Below, one piece after another: positions 25,005 through 34,583 of a DNA stretch of 64,000 bases. Where the stretch lies: NCBI GenBank assembly GCA_029558715.1, contig JAKQEA010000072.1, forward strand, positions 1 through 64,000. The letters are read 5' to 3'. The notes beneath the pieces were generated by a model that did no database searches, was not told the origin of the DNA, and saw only the letters and a list, made by a program, of their open reading frames with translations. Source of the DNA: Bacteroidota bacterium (lineage in GTDB: Bacteria > Bacteroidota > Bacteroidia > Chitinophagales > Chitinophagaceae). A program made the position numbers and the translations under genes. The first letter of the stretch is position 1. Each line of letters starts with the position of its first letter.

Positions 25005-25925
25005 TTGAAACCTATCATACAATATTTAAGGCGGTATGTCTACGAAACAGATAAACAGGTTTTTATCCTTATCTCTTTATTTACAGCCATCCTCATTATT
25101 CTGAATTATCATTTTGATATTAATGGCTATATCCAAAAAAAAAGTTCGTTCTCTTTTAAACTTATCCTATGGTATATAGTCTTTTTGAGTGCCTTTATAA
25201 TTCCTCATTGGCTACTATATCTTCAAAGGGAGAAAAAAAAGGATACAACAACACCCCGGCTTTTTTGGTTGTTTATCCTCTTTGCACCAGCGATCTTTTC
25301 CTTAAAAGTCAGTCTTGACACAGCATTAATCAATCTTCCGGATCAGAACCTGGAAAGCTACTGGAACTATATTCTTTACTGGCCTGTACTCTTATTAATA
25401 ATTGCTGCCATTCTCATCCTGGTATGGATAAAATTTGATTATGAACAACCGTTTTATGGTTGTACTCTTCAAGGCTTACATACCATCCCATACTTTATAA
25501 TGATACTATTCATGCTACCTCTTATTGGAATAGCATCCACTCAACCAAATTTCCTGGATATATATCCTAAGCTGAAAATAATTGGCGCTATATCATCAGA
25601 GACAGATTTCAGCTGGTGGCATAAGTTACTTTTCGAATTATCCTATGGAAGTGATTTTATCACCACGGAGTTATTTTTTCGTGGCTTCTTAATACTTGCT
25701 TTCATAAAATGGACGGGAAAAGATGCAATACTGCCAATGGCCGTCTTCTATTGTACTATTCATTTTGGCAAGCCATTGGGCGAATGTATAAGCTCTTACT
25801 TTGGTGGGTTGTTGCTTGGTATAATTGTATATAATACCCGGTCAATAGTCGGCGGATTACTTGTCCATTTGGGTATAGCATGGATGATGGAGCTCGGCGG
25901 TTACATCGGAAATTTGTATAAGTGA
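25005..25925 (+). CDS. CPBP-like intramembrane endopeptidase family protein
   Basis: This 306-residue membrane protein has about seven to eight hydrophobic segments. The C-terminal third shows the CPBP/Abi pattern: ITTELFFRGFLILAF near residue 225 (usual EExxxR-G, here TExxxR-G), then FYCTIHFGKPLGE near 250 and LLVHLGIAWMMEL near 290 (FxxxH and HxxxA-like motifs). The family contains Rce1-type proteases, but many bacterial members are uncharacterised. The first glutamate of the usual pair is threonine, so activity is uncertain. The start codon is TTG. It converges on the following gene with 3 bases between stops. Confidence 0.75.
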   Translation: MKPIIQYLRRYVYETDKQVFILISLFTAILIILNYHFDINGYIQKKSSFSFKLILWYIVFLSAFIIPHWLLYLQREKKKDTTTPRLFWLFILFAPAIFSLKVSLDTALINLPDQNLESYWNYILYWPVLLLIIAAILILVWIKFDYEQPFYGCTLQGLHTIPYFIMILFMLPLIGIASTQPNFLDIYPKLKIIGAISSETDFSWWHKLLFELSYGSDFITTELFFRGFLILAFIKWTGKDAILPMAVFYCTIHFGKPLGECISSYFGGLLLGIIVYNTRSIVGGLLVHLGIAWMMELGGYIGNLYK

Positions 25926-25928
25926 AAA

Positions 25929-26564
25929 CTATATCGTCCACTCATCATGCACAATACCTATTAAGAAATACTTGTTATCAATTTTCTTAAATACCAGCCG
26001 CAGGCTCCTCCAGTCCATCCCATCGTACTTTTCTTCAAACCCGGAAAAATGACTATCAATAAAATCACATCCCGGATACATTGCCAGGATATTATTCTGT
26101 GAGTTGCCGGCGCCAAGAAATTCGTTGATGCTCATTTTCTCCGGGTTCAGAAAATCCACATCATACACAAAGCGCTGCATGTACTCATTTAAAGTCATCT
26201 TTATCGGATCACCGGTACCATCATACTCACCCCAGCGTATTATGTCCTGCTTTTTCTTCCCCATTTCTGCTATCAGTTTCAAATCCGTCAATACCACATC
26301 ATTCAAAGTATCAACATATCCGTAAGGAGAAAAACGAAGACATTCAGCAGGATGAATAAAAAATGAAAGGGAGTCGTATCTTTTATTCTTTAGCACAGAC
26401 ATTATAGTACGGTTAAGAGAGGTAAGCTCCGACACCTTATCCGATTGTATGACCCGTATAGTATCCGATGGAACAGTTTCCGCCTGTTTTTCCTTAGAGG
26501 TTGATTTATTCCTGCAACTGTAAAATGAAATAAGCAGGAAAAAAGCAAAAAGAACTATTCTCAT
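25929..26564 (-). CDS. Lipoprotein of unknown function
   Basis: The 211-residue product begins MRIVLFAFFLLISFYSCRNK, a lipoprotein signal. The mature part has ALNRTIM-type helix (LTSLNRTIMSVLKNKRYDSL), a region IHPAECLRFSPYGYVDT and a final strand pair LRLVFKKIDNKYFLIGIVHDEWTI. The arrangement resembles periplasmic NTF2-like/ketosteroid-isomerase-fold proteins, which often end with such a strand and 'GIxHDxWT', but this is only a suggestion. It lies just upstream (in genome coordinates) of rnpB. Confidence 0.72.
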   Translation of the reverse strand: MRIVLFAFFLLISFYSCRNKSTSKEKQAETVPSDTIRVIQSDKVSELTSLNRTIMSVLKNKRYDSLSFFIHPAECLRFSPYGYVDTLNDVVLTDLKLIAEMGKKKQDIIRWGEYDGTGDPIKMTLNEYMQRFVYDVDFLNPEKMSINEFLGAGNSQNNILAMYPGCDFIDSHFSGFEEKYDGMDWRSLRLVFKKIDNKYFLIGIVHDEWTI

Positions 26565-26586
26565 AACTAAGGTTTTAATTAAAAAA

Positions 26587-26958
26587 GCTACAAGCCTGTA
26601 AGCCGGATTCTGTTCCCGATATTATCGGGAGGCTATCATTTATCTGTCCCGGCAGTTACCTGCCGGGATCAATCTGCCTACCCTGTACCCTGTCTGCCGT
26701 AAGGCAGGCTTGGACGAGCCGTCCTCAAACGGTACTATATGTGGCATTTCAGCATGCAAGGTTTACCCGCTATTGATGTTACCATCAACAGCCGTAGGCT
26801 CTTACCCTACGTTTTCACCCTTACCCGGAGGCAGTTATTTTCTGTGGCACTGTCTGTTCTCGCCTGAGGCGAGACCCGGCTCTTCACCGGTGCATTGCTC
26901 TGTGCTGTCCGGACTTTCCTACCCAATGAAAAATTGGATCGATAGCCTGGCTTGTAGC
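26587..26958 (-). ncRNA. rnpB: RNase P RNA (bacterial class A)
   Basis: The catalytic RNA that matures tRNA 5' ends. The two ends are perfectly complementary over 10 bases (gctacaagcc at 26587 and ggcttgtagc at 26949-26958), forming helix P1. Conserved blocks are present on the minus strand: GGAAAGTCCGGACAGCACAGAG after the 5' strand, GGGTGAAAACGTAGGGTAAGAG-type central core, and ACAGAATCCGGCTTACAGGC at the 3' end. Length about 372 nt. A T-rich tail follows at the 3' end (complement of 26580-26586). Confidence 0.97.
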
Positions 26959-26981
26959 AAATACAAAGGTAGAAATGTAAA

Positions 26982-28001
26982 TCAGTATTGAAAGAATATT
27001 TCTGTAGCCCCGTATCCAAACCTCGGGTCATACTGGTTCACAAAAGATTTTACTTCTTTCTTCAGGCGGAGTATATCGTGTATTTCATCCCGCAGCTTTC
27101 CTTCCCCGATTCCATGTATCACAATCAATGAAGGCTGATGATGCAAGACCGCCAGGTGATAAAACTTTTCAAATGTTTTTAACTGCAAGCTTACGATCTC
27201 ATAATTACTCATATGTTTCCAGTCATCAGTAAGCTTTTCAATATGAAGATCAACAACACTGCGGGCAGGCTCCAGGTGCTGCCTGGCTTTTGAAGCCTCA
27301 TAGATTTTAAATCCTTTTGCTGCCAATTTTCCCATTTCCACCACCTCTTCATGTTTTTTATCAGGGTATTCTTCAAAAAGTAATTGAGAAAAAGTGGCCA
27401 GGTTCTTTTGCTTCAATTCTTCAATTTTAGCAAAAAGTTGTTTGGGCTTTAGCCTCACCGAAGCTTCAAAATGATTTTCTTTTCTTTTATCAGGAGTCAC
27501 CAAAGTAAACTCAAAATCAAAAGTTGGACTGTCATTCAATTCTGAAAACTGAATATCATGAAGGTAAAAGTCCTCAAATGGGTGAATAATATTCCTCAAT
27601 TGAAAGTCTGGTTTACCAAAAAAATGAAGTTTGTAAACAAAATTGTAAGCCGTTTCTGTATGATTCACCAAATGCAATTTCAGTTCCTCCACCACTGTAT
27701 CACCAAACTCATCTGTGTCCATTAGTGGTAAAAAAGTCAGCCATACTCCGTCAGCTATTCTTTTTGTTTCAGTATACTTTTCTTTTCGTACATCATCGAT
27801 GTATTTCTTTTCTTTTTTGGCAGGAATTTTCTTCTTTTCAGTAAACCGTTTGAAATATGGGAAATCAACCTGGTCTTTATAAACAGGAAATGTAACCCCT
27901 TGAACATCCACCATCAGCATTTTGTCATTGATTATATCCACCACCTTCCCTTCTTCATTGGAATGCAGGATCAGCACAATATCACCAATCTGGTACTTCA
28001 T
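26982..28001 (-). CDS. DUF2027/Smr-domain protein (MutS2-like C-terminal domain)
   Basis: From ATG 28001 (MKYQIGDIVLILHSNEEGKV) the product has 339 residues. The N-terminal part has a small beta-barrel like that of MutS2/DUF2027. A middle immunoglobulin-like portion (residues about 80-190) follows, and then a C-terminal Smr domain: VVDLHIEKL near 250, VIHGIGEGKLRDEIHDIL near 295, GYGATEIFFQY at the end. Smr domains are nicking or RNA-cleaving nucleases linked to DNA mismatch/ribosome rescue. No MutS ATPase is fused. A 15-residue longer start is possible but less like homologues. Adjacent to rnpB. Confidence 0.88.
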   Translation of the reverse strand: MKYQIGDIVLILHSNEEGKVVDIINDKMLMVDVQGVTFPVYKDQVDFPYFKRFTEKKKIPAKKEKKYIDDVRKEKYTETKRIADGVWLTFLPLMDTDEFGDTVVEELKLHLVNHTETAYNFVYKLHFFGKPDFQLRNIIHPFEDFYLHDIQFSELNDSPTFDFEFTLVTPDKRKENHFEASVRLKPKQLFAKIEELKQKNLATFSQLLFEEYPDKKHEEVVEMGKLAAKGFKIYEASKARQHLEPARSVVDLHIEKLTDDWKHMSNYEIVSLQLKTFEKFYHLAVLHHQPSLIVIHGIGEGKLRDEIHDILRLKKEVKSFVNQYDPRFGYGATEIFFQY

Positions 28002-28061
28002 AATCTTTTTTCTGCTGTTGAAACAGGTCACAAATTTACAAAACACTGTTTCATAACAGGC

Positions 28062-28096
28062 AAAAAAAGAGCTGCACTATCTAGTGCAGCTCTTTT
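28062..28096 (-). terminator. Strong bidirectional terminator
   Basis: AAAAGAGCTGCACTA (28065-28079) pairs perfectly with TAGTGCAGCTCTTTT (28082-28096) with a two-base gap. On the minus strand it ends in seven T, terminating the APC permease gene that stops at 28113. Confidence 0.9.
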
Positions 28097-28112
28097 AAGT
28101 ATTATTTTCGAA

Positions 28113-29873
28113 TTAAGCTACCGGAGGAGAAGCCAGCTTACTTTTCTTATATCCGTACAGGAAATAAAAAAGTACTCCAAGTAATAACCAGCTAATAAAC
28201 CATACCCAGTTACTTTTTGTCATACCCGTAAGCAGGTAAAGACATGTAACCACTCCCATAAGCGGTATAAGTGAGTATTTTTTGATAATAGTAAGAACAG
28301 AAAGCAGGATACAAACGATCCAGAAAATAATCAGCGATATTTTAGGAGTAGCCAGGTCCATGAAACTGGATTTCCCATTTATATAGTCTTCGTTAGCCGA
28401 AAAATCAAAATTGAACATATCTGAGAGGTATCCCTTCCCAAGCGTTGTAAACAAAATGAAAACTCCTGCAATAATTATTGGAAAGATGAATTGCCCGTTA
28501 ATATAAGGAAGTGAAAAACGACCAGCTACTTTCTCTTTCCTTGGAATAAGTAAGACTCCTCCGCAAACCAATACAAAGGCAAATAAAGTAGCTATACTGG
28601 TAAAATCAAGAACAAAGGTTTTGTCAGTAAATAAAATGGGGATTCCTACTACTAAGCCTGTAATAATAGTAGCAAAAGAAGGTGTTTTGAATTTGGTATG
28701 AATTTTCTGAAATACCGGGGGCATTAATCCGTCCCGGCTCATACTCATCCAGATGCGGGGCTGCCCCATCTGAAAAACAAGGAGTACACTTGTCATAGCA
28801 ACCACTGCACAAATGGAAACCAGTAATTGCATCCAGCCAATATTCAGGTTCTGCGCTTCAAAAATAAAAGCTAACGGATCTCCAACGCCATCAAAATTTT
28901 TATAATGAACAGCACCTGTTAAGACCAGCGTCAATAGTATATAAACAATAGTACAAATAACAAGTGACAGGATCATTCCTCTCGGTAAATCCCTTTGTGG
29001 GTTCTTACTTTCCTCTGCCAATACACTCACAGCATCAAATCCGATATAAGCAAAAAATACACCACTAACTGCCATCATTACCCCGCTAAACCCATTCGGC
29101 ATAAATGATTTTATTCCTTCATCATTGGCCGGTGTCCAGTTAAATGTAAGGCCGTTTGAAAAAACAAGGTATCCCCCTACCAACACTACTAATCCTACAA
29201 TAGCCAATTTTAATACTACCATAGCATTGCTGAAGTTGCGGCTTTCTTTGATTCCACGATAAACCAGGTAGGTTATCAGTAAGTTGATAATTAATGCGGG
29301 TAAATCAAATATTATTCTTAAGCTCCCCAACATGGGTGCATTATTCCAGGCACTTATCAACTCCTGGTTAACACTTCCTTCTGCAACAGCTTTTTTCGCT
29401 TCTATATAACTACAAGTGAGGTAGTCGGGTACATGAATATTGACTTTATGCAAAAAAGAAGTGAAATAATCACTCCAGCTGAATGCTACATAAATATTCC
29501 CGATGGAATACTCCATTATCAATGCCCACCCAATGATCCATGCAAAAAGTTCGCCGAAACTTGCATACGCATACGTATAGGCACTACCGGCAACCGGTAT
29601 ACGGCTGGCAAATTCGGAATAACAGAAAGCAGTAAAGGCACAGGCAATACCAGTAATAACGAATAAAACTACAACGCCGGGGCCGCCATTAAATACTGCA
29701 CCACCCAAACTACTAAAACTTCCGGCACCAATAATAGCAGCTATACCAAAAAAAGTAAGGTCCTTGACAGTTAACACCCTTTTTAATCCATGGCTATGAA
29801 TGTCATCAGCAGGAAGATCGACATCTTTTACAATCTTGTCTATAGATTTCCGGCGGAACAATGAGTTTGACAT
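28113..29873 (-). CDS. APC-family amino acid permease
   Basis: This 586-residue inner membrane protein has about 12-14 transmembrane segments. The start SNSLFRRKSIDK and GAIIGAGSF-type first helix (IAAIIGAGSFSSLGGAVFNGGPGVVVLF) are typical of the cationic amino acid transporter branch of the APC superfamily. Further hallmarks are YAYASFGELFAWIIGWALIMEY near 105 and AYIGFDAVSVLAEESKNPQRDLPRGM near 280. It is expected to import amino acids by proton symport; the specific substrate is unclear. Own terminator. Confidence 0.93.
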   Translation of the reverse strand: MSNSLFRRKSIDKIVKDVDLPADDIHSHGLKRVLTVKDLTFFGIAAIIGAGSFSSLGGAVFNGGPGVVVLFVITGIACAFTAFCYSEFASRIPVAGSAYTYAYASFGELFAWIIGWALIMEYSIGNIYVAFSWSDYFTSFLHKVNIHVPDYLTCSYIEAKKAVAEGSVNQELISAWNNAPMLGSLRIIFDLPALIINLLITYLVYRGIKESRNFSNAMVVLKLAIVGLVVLVGGYLVFSNGLTFNWTPANDEGIKSFMPNGFSGVMMAVSGVFFAYIGFDAVSVLAEESKNPQRDLPRGMILSLVICTIVYILLTLVLTGAVHYKNFDGVGDPLAFIFEAQNLNIGWMQLLVSICAVVAMTSVLLVFQMGQPRIWMSMSRDGLMPPVFQKIHTKFKTPSFATIITGLVVGIPILFTDKTFVLDFTSIATLFAFVLVCGGVLLIPRKEKVAGRFSLPYINGQFIFPIIIAGVFILFTTLGKGYLSDMFNFDFSANEDYINGKSSFMDLATPKISLIIFWIVCILLSVLTIIKKYSLIPLMGVVTCLYLLTGMTKSNWVWFISWLLLGVLFYFLYGYKKSKLASPPVA

Positions 29874-29939
29874 CAGTCAGTTGGTTTTAGTTATCAAAAT
29901 AGGAAAAAAAATGATAGCCCGGCGGTTAGTTACCACAAA

Positions 29940-30905
29940 TTAATGCTCCCGCTGCACAAGAAACTGGGCCAGTTCCTTTAATGGTTGCTTTCTCTTTGAG
30001 AGAACAGCAATATCTTCCAGGTGAGCAAACGCTTCGTCCAGGAATTTATTCTTCAATTGCAGGGCCCACTCATCCACCTTACAATCCCTGAATATCTTCA
30101 ATACATTTTCTATTTTCCCAGCCTCATTACCTGCAAGAAGTTTATTTAATTCTTTTTGCTGGCCAGCTGAAGCGGATTCCATTGCATGAATAAGCAGGAA
30201 TGTTTTTTTATTGGCCAAAATATCACCTCCTACTTGTTTGCCAAATTTCTGGGGGTCACCAAAAGCATCCAGGTAGTCATCCTGTACCTGGAAAGCAATT
30301 CCGAGCTTTCTGCCGAACTCATACAGCAGGTTTTGGTTTCTTTCCCCCGCACCACCTAATATGGCACCCATCTTCAGGCTGGCAGCCAGCAATACAGAGG
30401 TCTTTAATTCAATCATACGCAGGTACTCATCCAACTGTACCATTTCTCTTTTTTCAAAATCCATATCCCATTGCTGGCCTTCACATACTTCCCTGGCTGT
30501 TTGATTGAACAATTGAATAACAGCATGAAGGTAACTATTATCGATCCTGCTGATATATTCGTAAGCTTTTACCAGCATTACATCACCGGCAAGTAATGCT
30601 GTATTTTCTCCATACCTGGTATGTACTGTTTCCATTCCCCTTCGCAAGGGAGCTTTATCCATTATATCATCATGAATGAGAGTAAAGTTGTGAAAGAGTT
30701 CTATGGCAGCAGCTACATCCCATGCATCTTCCCTGATATCATCAAACAATTCATTACCCATCAGGCAAAGAACCGGCCGGACTCTCTTGCCTCCTAATTT
30801 CAGGAAATATTCATTGGGCTGATATAAAGAAGCCGGCTCGGCAGGAAAATGTGGCTTCTCGAAATGAAGAGCGAACTTCTGTGACAATAACTCAAAACTT
30901 TGCAT
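29940..30905 (-). CDS. Polyprenyl (trans-isoprenyl) diphosphate synthase
   Basis: The enzyme elongates isoprenyl diphosphates with IPP for quinone or lipid-carrier precursors. The 321-residue product has the first aspartate-rich motif in LIHDDIMDKAPLRRG near residue 85 and the second in FQVQDDYLDAFGD near residue 210, with GGKRVRPVLCL near residue 38. Chain length (C15-C40) cannot be read off reliably. It lies 15 bases downstream of rnr on the same strand. Confidence 0.93.
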   Translation of the reverse strand: MQSFELLSQKFALHFEKPHFPAEPASLYQPNEYFLKLGGKRVRPVLCLMGNELFDDIREDAWDVAAAIELFHNFTLIHDDIMDKAPLRRGMETVHTRYGENTALLAGDVMLVKAYEYISRIDNSYLHAVIQLFNQTAREVCEGQQWDMDFEKREMVQLDEYLRMIELKTSVLLAASLKMGAILGGAGERNQNLLYEFGRKLGIAFQVQDDYLDAFGDPQKFGKQVGGDILANKKTFLLIHAMESASAGQQKELNKLLAGNEAGKIENVLKIFRDCKVDEWALQLKNKFLDEAFAHLEDIAVLSKRKQPLKELAQFLVQREH

Positions 30906-30920
30906 AGGCCAAAATAAGTA

Positions 30921-32939
30921 TCATTTCCGTTTTTTACCTTTTTGTTTCACATTTTTTTCTGCGGCCATTTCTCCGGCCACTACCCATTCATAGTCCAGTT
31001 GTCTTTTGGTAAGGTTGGCTGATACTACTTTTATCCATACCTTATCTCCCATCCGGAATTTTTTGCCACTTCGATGACCGACCAGGCAATAGTCTGTTTC
31101 TACATGCCTGAACTCATCATATTCGAGCAGACTGTTTACGCTGACCAGCCCTTCGCATTTATGTTCTACTGTCTCCACCCAGAACCCAAATGAGGCAACG
31201 CCACTAATCACTCCTTCAAATTCTTCACCGAGATAATTGCGCATATACTGCACCTGCTTATACTTATTAGCAGCCCGTTCTGCCTCCATAGCAGCTCTCT
31301 CCCTTTCACTGGTATGCTTACACTTTTCTTCCAGCTTTTTATCAGGATTTACTTTGTTATTCAATACATCAAATAATATTCTGTGAACCTGCACATCAGG
31401 ATAACGGCGAATAGGAGAAGTAAAATGGCAATAGTGCTCAAAGCCCAGCCCGTAATGGCCCACATTCTCTGTAGTATATTTAGCCTTGGCCATTGTACGG
31501 ATACCTAACTGTTCGAGTACATGCTGTTCCGGCTTCCCATGTACATCTTTCAGCAACTGGTTAAATGATGTTGCAATTGCTTCCGGCGAAGAAGTATCAA
31601 ACTTGTGCCCGAATTTTTTTGCAAAAGCGGCAAAAGGCACCAGCTTTGCTTCATCCGGGTCATCGTGTGTGCGGTAAGGAAATGGCAACGGCTTATTATT
31701 AAATTTAAGTTTTGAAATATTTTCTGCTACAGTTCGATTAGCCAGGAGCATATACTCTTCAATCAACTGGTGAGCTTCTTTACTCTCTTTTACCATAATA
31801 CCAATGGGATCTCCTTTTTCATCCAGCTTAAACCGCACTTCCTGAGAAGAAAAGTTGATTGCACCATTATTAAATCTTTTCTTCCTGAATCGCTGAGCGA
31901 TATCATTCAAGATCAAAATTTCTTCTGCATTCAAACCAGCTTTTTCTTCAATTATCGCCTGAACTTCTTCGTATGTAAACCGGTGATCTGAATGAATAGC
32001 TGTTTTACCGAGCCAGTATTGCTTTATTTCCGCTTTTGCAGTTATCTGGAAGATAGCAGAGAAAGTGAGTTTGTCTTCATGGGGTCGCAAAGAGCATAGT
32101 ACATTAGAAATATGTTCGGGGAGCATTGGATTCACCCTGTCAGGCAGATAAACAGAAGTAGCCCGCAAGTAAGCTTCCTTATCCAGGTCATTATCTGTTT
32201 CTACATAATGGCTTACATCTGCAATATGAATGCCTATCTCATAATTACCATTTTTCAGTTTCCGAAATGAAATAGCATCATCAAAGTCTTTCGCATCCAC
32301 CGGATCAATAGTAATGGTAAAAACATCCCTGATATCCTTCCTTCTCTTTATTTCATCAGCAGGAATGGCATCAGGTATCCTGGCTGCCACTTCTAATGCT
32401 TCGTCAGAAAATTGCAAGGGGAATCCTGCATCAAGTAATATCTCTTTCATCGCCGCATCATTGGAGTTCACTGAATCCAGTACAGTTACAACTTCCCCTA
32501 CGGGTCTCTTATTTCCATCTTTTTCCCACTCCAGCAGTTTTACCACCACCCTGTCCCCATCTTTTGCCTTATTAATGTTAGATAGTGGGATAAAAATATC
32601 AGGCATGGGCTTATCTGCTTCAGCAATAAAAAAGGCAAAGCCTTTATTCATTTGCAGTGCCCCGATAAACTCGGTTCTTTTTCTTTGCAATACATCCTTC
32701 ACCACCCCCTGCATTCTCCGGCCGCTACTACGTACCTCTTTGATGGCTACACGAACAGTATCACCGTGAAGGGCCGTATTAAAATCAGCCGGACGGATCA
32801 TTACATCCACATCCATTCCTTCAACGATCACAAAACCCATCCCGGAACGGGTTATATCCAGCACTCCCTTTAGCAGTTTTGATGAAGGCTGACGTTGCTT
32901 TTCTTTTATACTTCGCTTTTTTGAATTTTTTCTTCCCAT
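30921..32939 (-). CDS. rnr: Ribonuclease R (RNB-family 3'-5' exoribonuclease)
   Basis: It degrades structured RNA and takes part in RNA quality control. The 672-residue product has a lysine-rich N-terminus (GRKNSKKRSIKEKQRQ), cold-shock-type OB domains, and the RNB catalytic domain with the metal-binding IDPVDAKDFDDAIS near residue 213. HFTSPIRRYPDVQVHR lies near 500, and the C-terminal S1 domain (FEGVISGVASFGFWVE) ends in a basic tail. All expected catalytic aspartates are present. It lies 8 bases from lpxK on the same strand. Confidence 0.95.
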   Translation of the reverse strand: MGRKNSKKRSIKEKQRQPSSKLLKGVLDITRSGMGFVIVEGMDVDVMIRPADFNTALHGDTVRVAIKEVRSSGRRMQGVVKDVLQRKRTEFIGALQMNKGFAFFIAEADKPMPDIFIPLSNINKAKDGDRVVVKLLEWEKDGNKRPVGEVVTVLDSVNSNDAAMKEILLDAGFPLQFSDEALEVAARIPDAIPADEIKRRKDIRDVFTITIDPVDAKDFDDAISFRKLKNGNYEIGIHIADVSHYVETDNDLDKEAYLRATSVYLPDRVNPMLPEHISNVLCSLRPHEDKLTFSAIFQITAKAEIKQYWLGKTAIHSDHRFTYEEVQAIIEEKAGLNAEEILILNDIAQRFRKKRFNNGAINFSSQEVRFKLDEKGDPIGIMVKESKEAHQLIEEYMLLANRTVAENISKLKFNNKPLPFPYRTHDDPDEAKLVPFAAFAKKFGHKFDTSSPEAIATSFNQLLKDVHGKPEQHVLEQLGIRTMAKAKYTTENVGHYGLGFEHYCHFTSPIRRYPDVQVHRILFDVLNNKVNPDKKLEEKCKHTSERERAAMEAERAANKYKQVQYMRNYLGEEFEGVISGVASFGFWVETVEHKCEGLVSVNSLLEYDEFRHVETDYCLVGHRSGKKFRMGDKVWIKVVSANLTKRQLDYEWVVAGEMAAEKNVKQKGKKRK

Positions 32940-32947
32940 AATAGGTA

Positions 32948-34021
32948 TTAATCTTCTTTCTTAAAATTTCTGATAAAATCAATTATTAACTGATCAAACT
33001 CAGCTCCCTGGTTAAACAGGAACTGATGCTTAACGGGCACTACATAAAAAGGCATATCTCTTATTTCTTCACAGAACTTCAAAAGCCGCACTGCATCTTT
33101 TTCTGTCGTAAGTATTACTTTTTCTTTTGCATTTATCTTATCAAAAGACTCTTTGATGTCTTTCAGGTCGTCAATAGTAAATATATGATGATCCGCATAC
33201 TGCAGCATCTGGTAGGTATTGCTGTATTCCTCCAATAATTTCTTCAAAGGCCTTGGATTGGCAATACCGGTCACCAACAGTATCTCCACTTTTCCACTCA
33301 ACCCCTTTTCCTCTTTTGTAATAATATGATATGGCCGGCTGTAATCAATAGCAGTAAAAAAAACATGCTGACCGGGCAAAGGATTAATTTCTTTTATCAG
33401 TTTTTGTTTTTCAGTCTCACTCAGCTCCTTTTTACATTTAGTAACTATAATAATCTCTGCTCTCTTATAACTACTTTTCAAATCCCGAAGATCTCCCGTA
33501 GGTAAATAGAAATCCCTTGTAAAAAGATTATTATAATCCGTAAGCAGTATATTCAGACCCGCTTTGATGGCCCTATGCTGAAATGCATCATCAAGAATAA
33601 TAACCTGTATCTCAGGTTTATCATGCAACAATTGAGGAATCGCCACAATTCTCTCTTCCCCTACAGCTACCGGCACATCGGGGAATTTCAAATGAAACTG
33701 CATGGGTTCGTCCCCAATTTCAAGAGCTGTCGTTTTCTCATCTGCCAAAGCATACCCTTTGGTTTTTCTTTTATACCCACGGCTTAGAGTTGCTACTTTG
33801 TAATCTGTTTTTAAATTTGAAACCAGGTATTCTACCATCGGAGATTTGCCGGTACCGCCCACAGAAAGATTTCCAACGCAAATCAGCGGCAGACCAAATG
33901 ATGTTGACTCTATGATATTTTTATTATATAGCCAGTTACGAATGGCTATACCCAACCAGTACAGTAACGCAAATGGAAGTAAAAGAATGCGGAACGATTT
34001 GAGAAAAAAGTTAGAAAACAT
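32948..34021 (-). CDS. lpxK: Tetraacyldisaccharide 4'-kinase
   Basis: It phosphorylates the lipid A precursor disaccharide at the inner membrane. The 357-residue product begins with a membrane-associated helix (SFRILLLPFALLYWLGIAIRN), followed by the P-loop variant CVGNLSVGGTGKSPMVEYLV near residue 48, TLSRGYKRKTKG near 80 and ILDDAFQHRAIK near 142, all LpxK hallmarks. Its 5' end overlaps the end of the formyl-THF cyclo-ligase gene by 11 bases, consistent with one transcript. Confidence 0.96.
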   Translation of the reverse strand: MFSNFFLKSFRILLLPFALLYWLGIAIRNWLYNKNIIESTSFGLPLICVGNLSVGGTGKSPMVEYLVSNLKTDYKVATLSRGYKRKTKGYALADEKTTALEIGDEPMQFHLKFPDVPVAVGEERIVAIPQLLHDKPEIQVIILDDAFQHRAIKAGLNILLTDYNNLFTRDFYLPTGDLRDLKSSYKRAEIIIVTKCKKELSETEKQKLIKEINPLPGQHVFFTAIDYSRPYHIITKEEKGLSGKVEILLVTGIANPRPLKKLLEEYSNTYQMLQYADHHIFTIDDLKDIKESFDKINAKEKVILTTEKDAVRLLKFCEEIRDMPFYVVPVKHQFLFNQGAEFDQLIIDFIRNFKKED

Positions 34022-34580
34022 ACACAGATTGAGGCGTAATACAAAGATTTAAAGGTACGTCAAATTCATGCTTATCAGAGATTTGCTCAACCGGCTCGAA
34101 ATAGGAAAAACCGACTTTCAGGCAATCCTCACAGCAATCAGCCAGGAATCTATCATAGAATCCCTTACCATAACCGACCCTGTATCCATTCATATCGATT
34201 GCAAGCAGGGGGACAAATACCATATCGAATGCATCCGGTCTTATTGTCTCAGTGTTTTCCGGTTCATAGGTCCCGAAACTATTCTTTCTGAAAGCCGTCT
34301 CCTTATCAATCAGTATGGCGACCATTTTATCACCTGTAAGTTCGATTCTTGGGTATGCGATTTTAAGTTCAGGGTTTCTGAACTCAATGTAGTCAGTAAA
34401 AAGGTGCGTATTCGGCTCACTATGATACTCCATTGGCCAATAAGTAAGCAAAGAATAAATAAACGGCAGATCAACCGTTTGAAATTGTATAAGCATCAGG
34501 TCATCAAGCTTTGCTCTTTCAGCCGCGGAAAGTGATTTCCTTTTTTCCTTAAATACCTTTCGGAGTTCCCTTTTAGACAT
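34011..34580 (-). CDS. 5-formyltetrahydrofolate cyclo-ligase
   Basis: It converts 5-formyl-THF to 5,10-methenyl-THF with ATP. The 189-residue product has the N-terminal basic helix (KRELRKVFKEKRKSLS), YWPMEYHSEPNTH near 48, and the family signature VPLLAIDMNGYRVGYGKGFYDRFL near 127-150. Complete. It sits 3 bases after rsmD in a run of four minus-strand genes that share short gaps or overlaps. Confidence 0.93.
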   Translation of the reverse strand: MSKRELRKVFKEKRKSLSAAERAKLDDLMLIQFQTVDLPFIYSLLTYWPMEYHSEPNTHLFTDYIEFRNPELKIAYPRIELTGDKMVAILIDKETAFRKNSFGTYEPENTETIRPDAFDMVFVPLLAIDMNGYRVGYGKGFYDRFLADCCEDCLKVGFSYFEPVEQISDKHEFDVPLNLCITPQSVYVF

Positions 34581-34583
34581 GTT

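Noticed and set aside
26710-26991. A protein-coding frame over the RNase P RNA
   Set aside because: It has no protein-like features and lies entirely over conserved RNase P RNA helices.
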